Shown here: positions 4,152 through 5,393 of the stretch, one piece after another
Numbering within the stretch: the stretch's first letter is position 1
Layout: each line of letters opens with the position of its first letter
Position numbers and translations under genes: made by a program
From: JAJPXI01 sp045602885
Lineage (GTDB): Bacteria > Bacillota > Clostridia > Oscillospirales > Oscillospiraceae
Reading direction: 5' to 3'
Assembly: GCA_045602885.1 (NCBI GenBank)
Contig: JAZSCJ010000114.1
Location: 1 to 5,393 of the forward strand
Length of the DNA stretch: 5,393 nucleotides
The notes under the pieces: model-generated
The model's database searches: none
Seen by the model: the letters and a program-made list of their open reading frames with translations, nothing else
Told to the model about the DNA's origin: nothing

Positions 4152-5393
4152 ATGACGAAAAAATATTCCATTTTTATCACGGCGCTGTTCTGCGTCTTTC
4201 TCTTCGGCTTTGGCATCCTGTTTTTTGTCACCCCCGACAAGGACTTTTCCGAAACCGAAAACCGCTATCTGTCCCAAATGCCCACGTTGGAATTGGGCGA
4301 TCCGTCCCTTGGTCTGCTGAAATCCGGCAACTTCTTCAACGGCAAGTTCATGGAAGACTTTGAGGACTACGTGGTGGACCAGTTCCCCCTGCGTGACAAG
4401 TGGATCCATCTGAAGGCCTGGGGCGAGCGTATTCTGGGCAAGCAGGAGAACAACAAGGTCTACTTCGGCACCGACAACAAGCAGACCCTGTTCGCCCACT
4501 TTTCACTGCCCTCCGATCTGGACAAACGCGTGGCTTACCTGAACGCGCTGTCGGAAAAACTGGACACGCCGGTGTACTTTGCCCTGATCCCCGACAAAAG
4601 CTACGTCTGGGCCGACCGACTGCCCGACAATGCCCCCAACGTGGACGACGGCACCATGCTGCAACAGGCCGAAGCACTGCTTGGCGGGGATGCCCACTGG
4701 ATCGATCTGTCGGACGCATTGCACGGCGAGGACGCTTTTTACCGCACCGATCACCACTGGACTACCTTTGGCGCCTATCAGACCTATCAAGCGCTGGGAC
4801 AGGCCATGAACGGCCGGTACACCACCCCCACCGGCTCGCCCGTGCAGGTGTCCGATGCCTTCTTTGGCACTACCTGGTCCTCCTCGGGTGCAGGCTGGGT
4901 CAAGCCCGACACCATGCACACCTGGGTCAGCGAGGACAGCTCCATCACGGTGGAGCGCTACCCGGAGGGCGCGCCCGTCGCCGGAGAGCTGTATGACGAA
5001 AGCTTTCTGATCAAAAAGGATAAGTACTCCATGTTTTTGGGGGGCAATCAGCCTCTGTGCATCCTGCGCAACGAAAACGCCGCTTCCGACCAAAAACTGT
5101 TGGTGGTGCGTGACTCCTACTGCGACAGTCTGGCCCCCTTTCTGGCACAGGATTATGCCGAGGTACACCTGCTGGATCTGCGCTATTTCAAGATGCCGCT
5201 GAGCGCCTATGCCGTGCAAAACGGCATCGACCAAACGCTGGTACTCTACTCCAATTCCAATTTCGCCACCGACAACAATCTTTTCCTTTTGAGCAAAAAA
5301 GCACACCCCCCGGTTTTCCCTTGGGAAACCCGGGGCGTTTCGTTTTGTAAGATTCCGCTCATGCCTGCAGCAGCACACCGGCCTGCCGCAGTG
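4152..5393 (+). CDS. DHHW-family protein, SGNH-like acyltransferase partner; no stop codon in window
   Basis: The frame starts at ATG 4152 behind AAGGAGGTG (4135-4143), which overlaps the MBOAT stop, and stays open for 414 codons to the window edge. Residues 5-26 are a single N-terminal membrane segment, with the bulk outside the cell. Family signatures: FSETENRYLSQMP (32-44), FEDYVVDQFPLRDKW (70-84), FALIPDKSYV (143-152), the naming motif in YRTDHHWTTFGAYQTY (197-212), and VVRDSYCDSLAPFLA (318-332). Asp200, His202 and Ser322 have the order and D-x-H spacing of the AlgX/AlgJ catalytic triad, so it likely transfers or removes the acyl group supplied by the MBOAT protein. Homologous sequence ends near residue 380 (FATDNNLFLL), after which a stop is expected. 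Instead the frame reads through a terminator-like hairpin. One base fewer in T4 at 5287-5290 would bring TGA (5290-5292) into frame and give 379 residues. I suspect an indel or a lost stop; the last 30 or so residues are probably not native. Confidence 0.88.
   Translation, partial: MTKKYSIFITALFCVFLFGFGILFFVTPDKDFSETENRYLSQMPTLELGDPSLGLLKSGNFFNGKFMEDFEDYVVDQFPLRDKWIHLKAWGERILGKQENNKVYFGTDNKQTLFAHFSLPSDLDKRVAYLNALSEKLDTPVYFALIPDKSYVWADRLPDNAPNVDDGTMLQQAEALLGGDAHWIDLSDALHGEDAFYRTDHHWTTFGAYQTYQALGQAMNGRYTTPTGSPVQVSDAFFGTTWSSSGAGWVKPDTMHTWVSEDSSITVERYPEGAPVAGELYDESFLIKKDKYSMFLGGNQPLCILRNENAASDQKLLVVRDSYCDSLAPFLAQDYAEVHLLDLRYFKMPLSAYAVQNGIDQTLVLYSNSNFATDNNLFLLSKKAHPPVFPWETRGVSFCKIPLMPAAAHRPAAV
5295..5346. 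terminator. Probable bidirectional terminator at the end of the DHHW gene
   Basis: CCCCGG (5308-5313) pairs with CCGGGG (5330-5335), then after one T-C mismatch TTTCCC (5315-5320) pairs with GGGAAA (5323-5328). The innermost C-G pair probably opens to a small loop. On the plus strand a T-rich tract follows (GTTTCGTTTT, 5337-5346). On the minus strand the hairpin is followed, 7 bases on, by six T's (complement of A6 at 5295-5300). The two-sided layout suits a convergent gene pair. Confidence 0.75.
5359..5393 (-). CDS. Possible 3' end of a convergent gene (partial)
   Basis: Read leftward from the window edge, one minus-strand frame gives LRQAGVLLQA followed by TGA (5359-5361). Only ten full codons are visible, so no family can be named. 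The support is positional: the stop lies just before the terminator-like hairpin whose minus-strand side carries a T6 run, the expected end of a gene coming from the right. Chance is a real alternative. Confidence 0.3.
   Translation of the reverse strand, partial: LRQAGVLLQA

Noticed and set aside
4503..5378. 291-residue minus-strand open frame opposite the DHHW gene
   Set aside because: Antisense shadow. The plus strand carries the DHHW and RDSY motifs in the right order, and the minus-strand start has no ribosome site.
1..5393. CRISPR array, tRNA, tmRNA or insertion sequence
   Set aside because: I found no regularly spaced repeats, cloverleaf with a CCA end, tmRNA-like sequence, transposase or target-site duplication on either strand.

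Overview
The window looks like chromosome from a gut-type clostridium, most likely Oscillospiraceae/Ruminococcaceae. The clues are GC-rich coding DNA (by eye, high 50s percent), strong AGGAGG-type ribosome sites, Firmicute-style promoters, a DUF4358-type lipoprotein and an MBOAT/DHHW gene pair. This placement is inference; there is no rRNA or other marker gene.

Left part, read leftward: smpB (704-1177), the tmRNA partner in ribosome rescue, followed 32 bases later by a cytosolic cyclophilin-type prolyl isomerase (147-671). A clear sigma-A promoter (1211-1239) drives the pair. Beyond the isomerase gene lies an inverted pair of a dispersed intergenic repeat (38-135).

Middle, read rightward: a divergent sigma-A promoter (1253-1280), a leader of about 220 bases that holds an ECF-sigma-like promoter (1409-1437), then a 366-residue lipoprotein (1506-2606) with two diverged copies of a DUF4358-like domain joined by an acidic, proline-rich linker. 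A strong intrinsic terminator (2621-2650) and a second hairpin (2663-2701) follow.

Right part, read rightward: an AlgI/DltB-like membrane O-acyltransferase (2736-4136) and a DHHW-family protein (from 4152) resembling the extracytoplasmic AlgJ/AlgX/DltD partners. Together they form a probable cell-surface O-acylation module that moves acyl groups across the membrane onto a glycan or other envelope polymer. The substrate cannot be read from the sequence, and the lipoprotein is a candidate accessory component.

The most striking oddity is at the right end. The DHHW frame has no stop codon before what looks like its own terminator (5308-5346) and stays open to the last base of the window. A likely convergent gene ends at 5359 on the minus strand, so a lost stop codon, or a one-base indel in a homopolymer, is the probable explanation.
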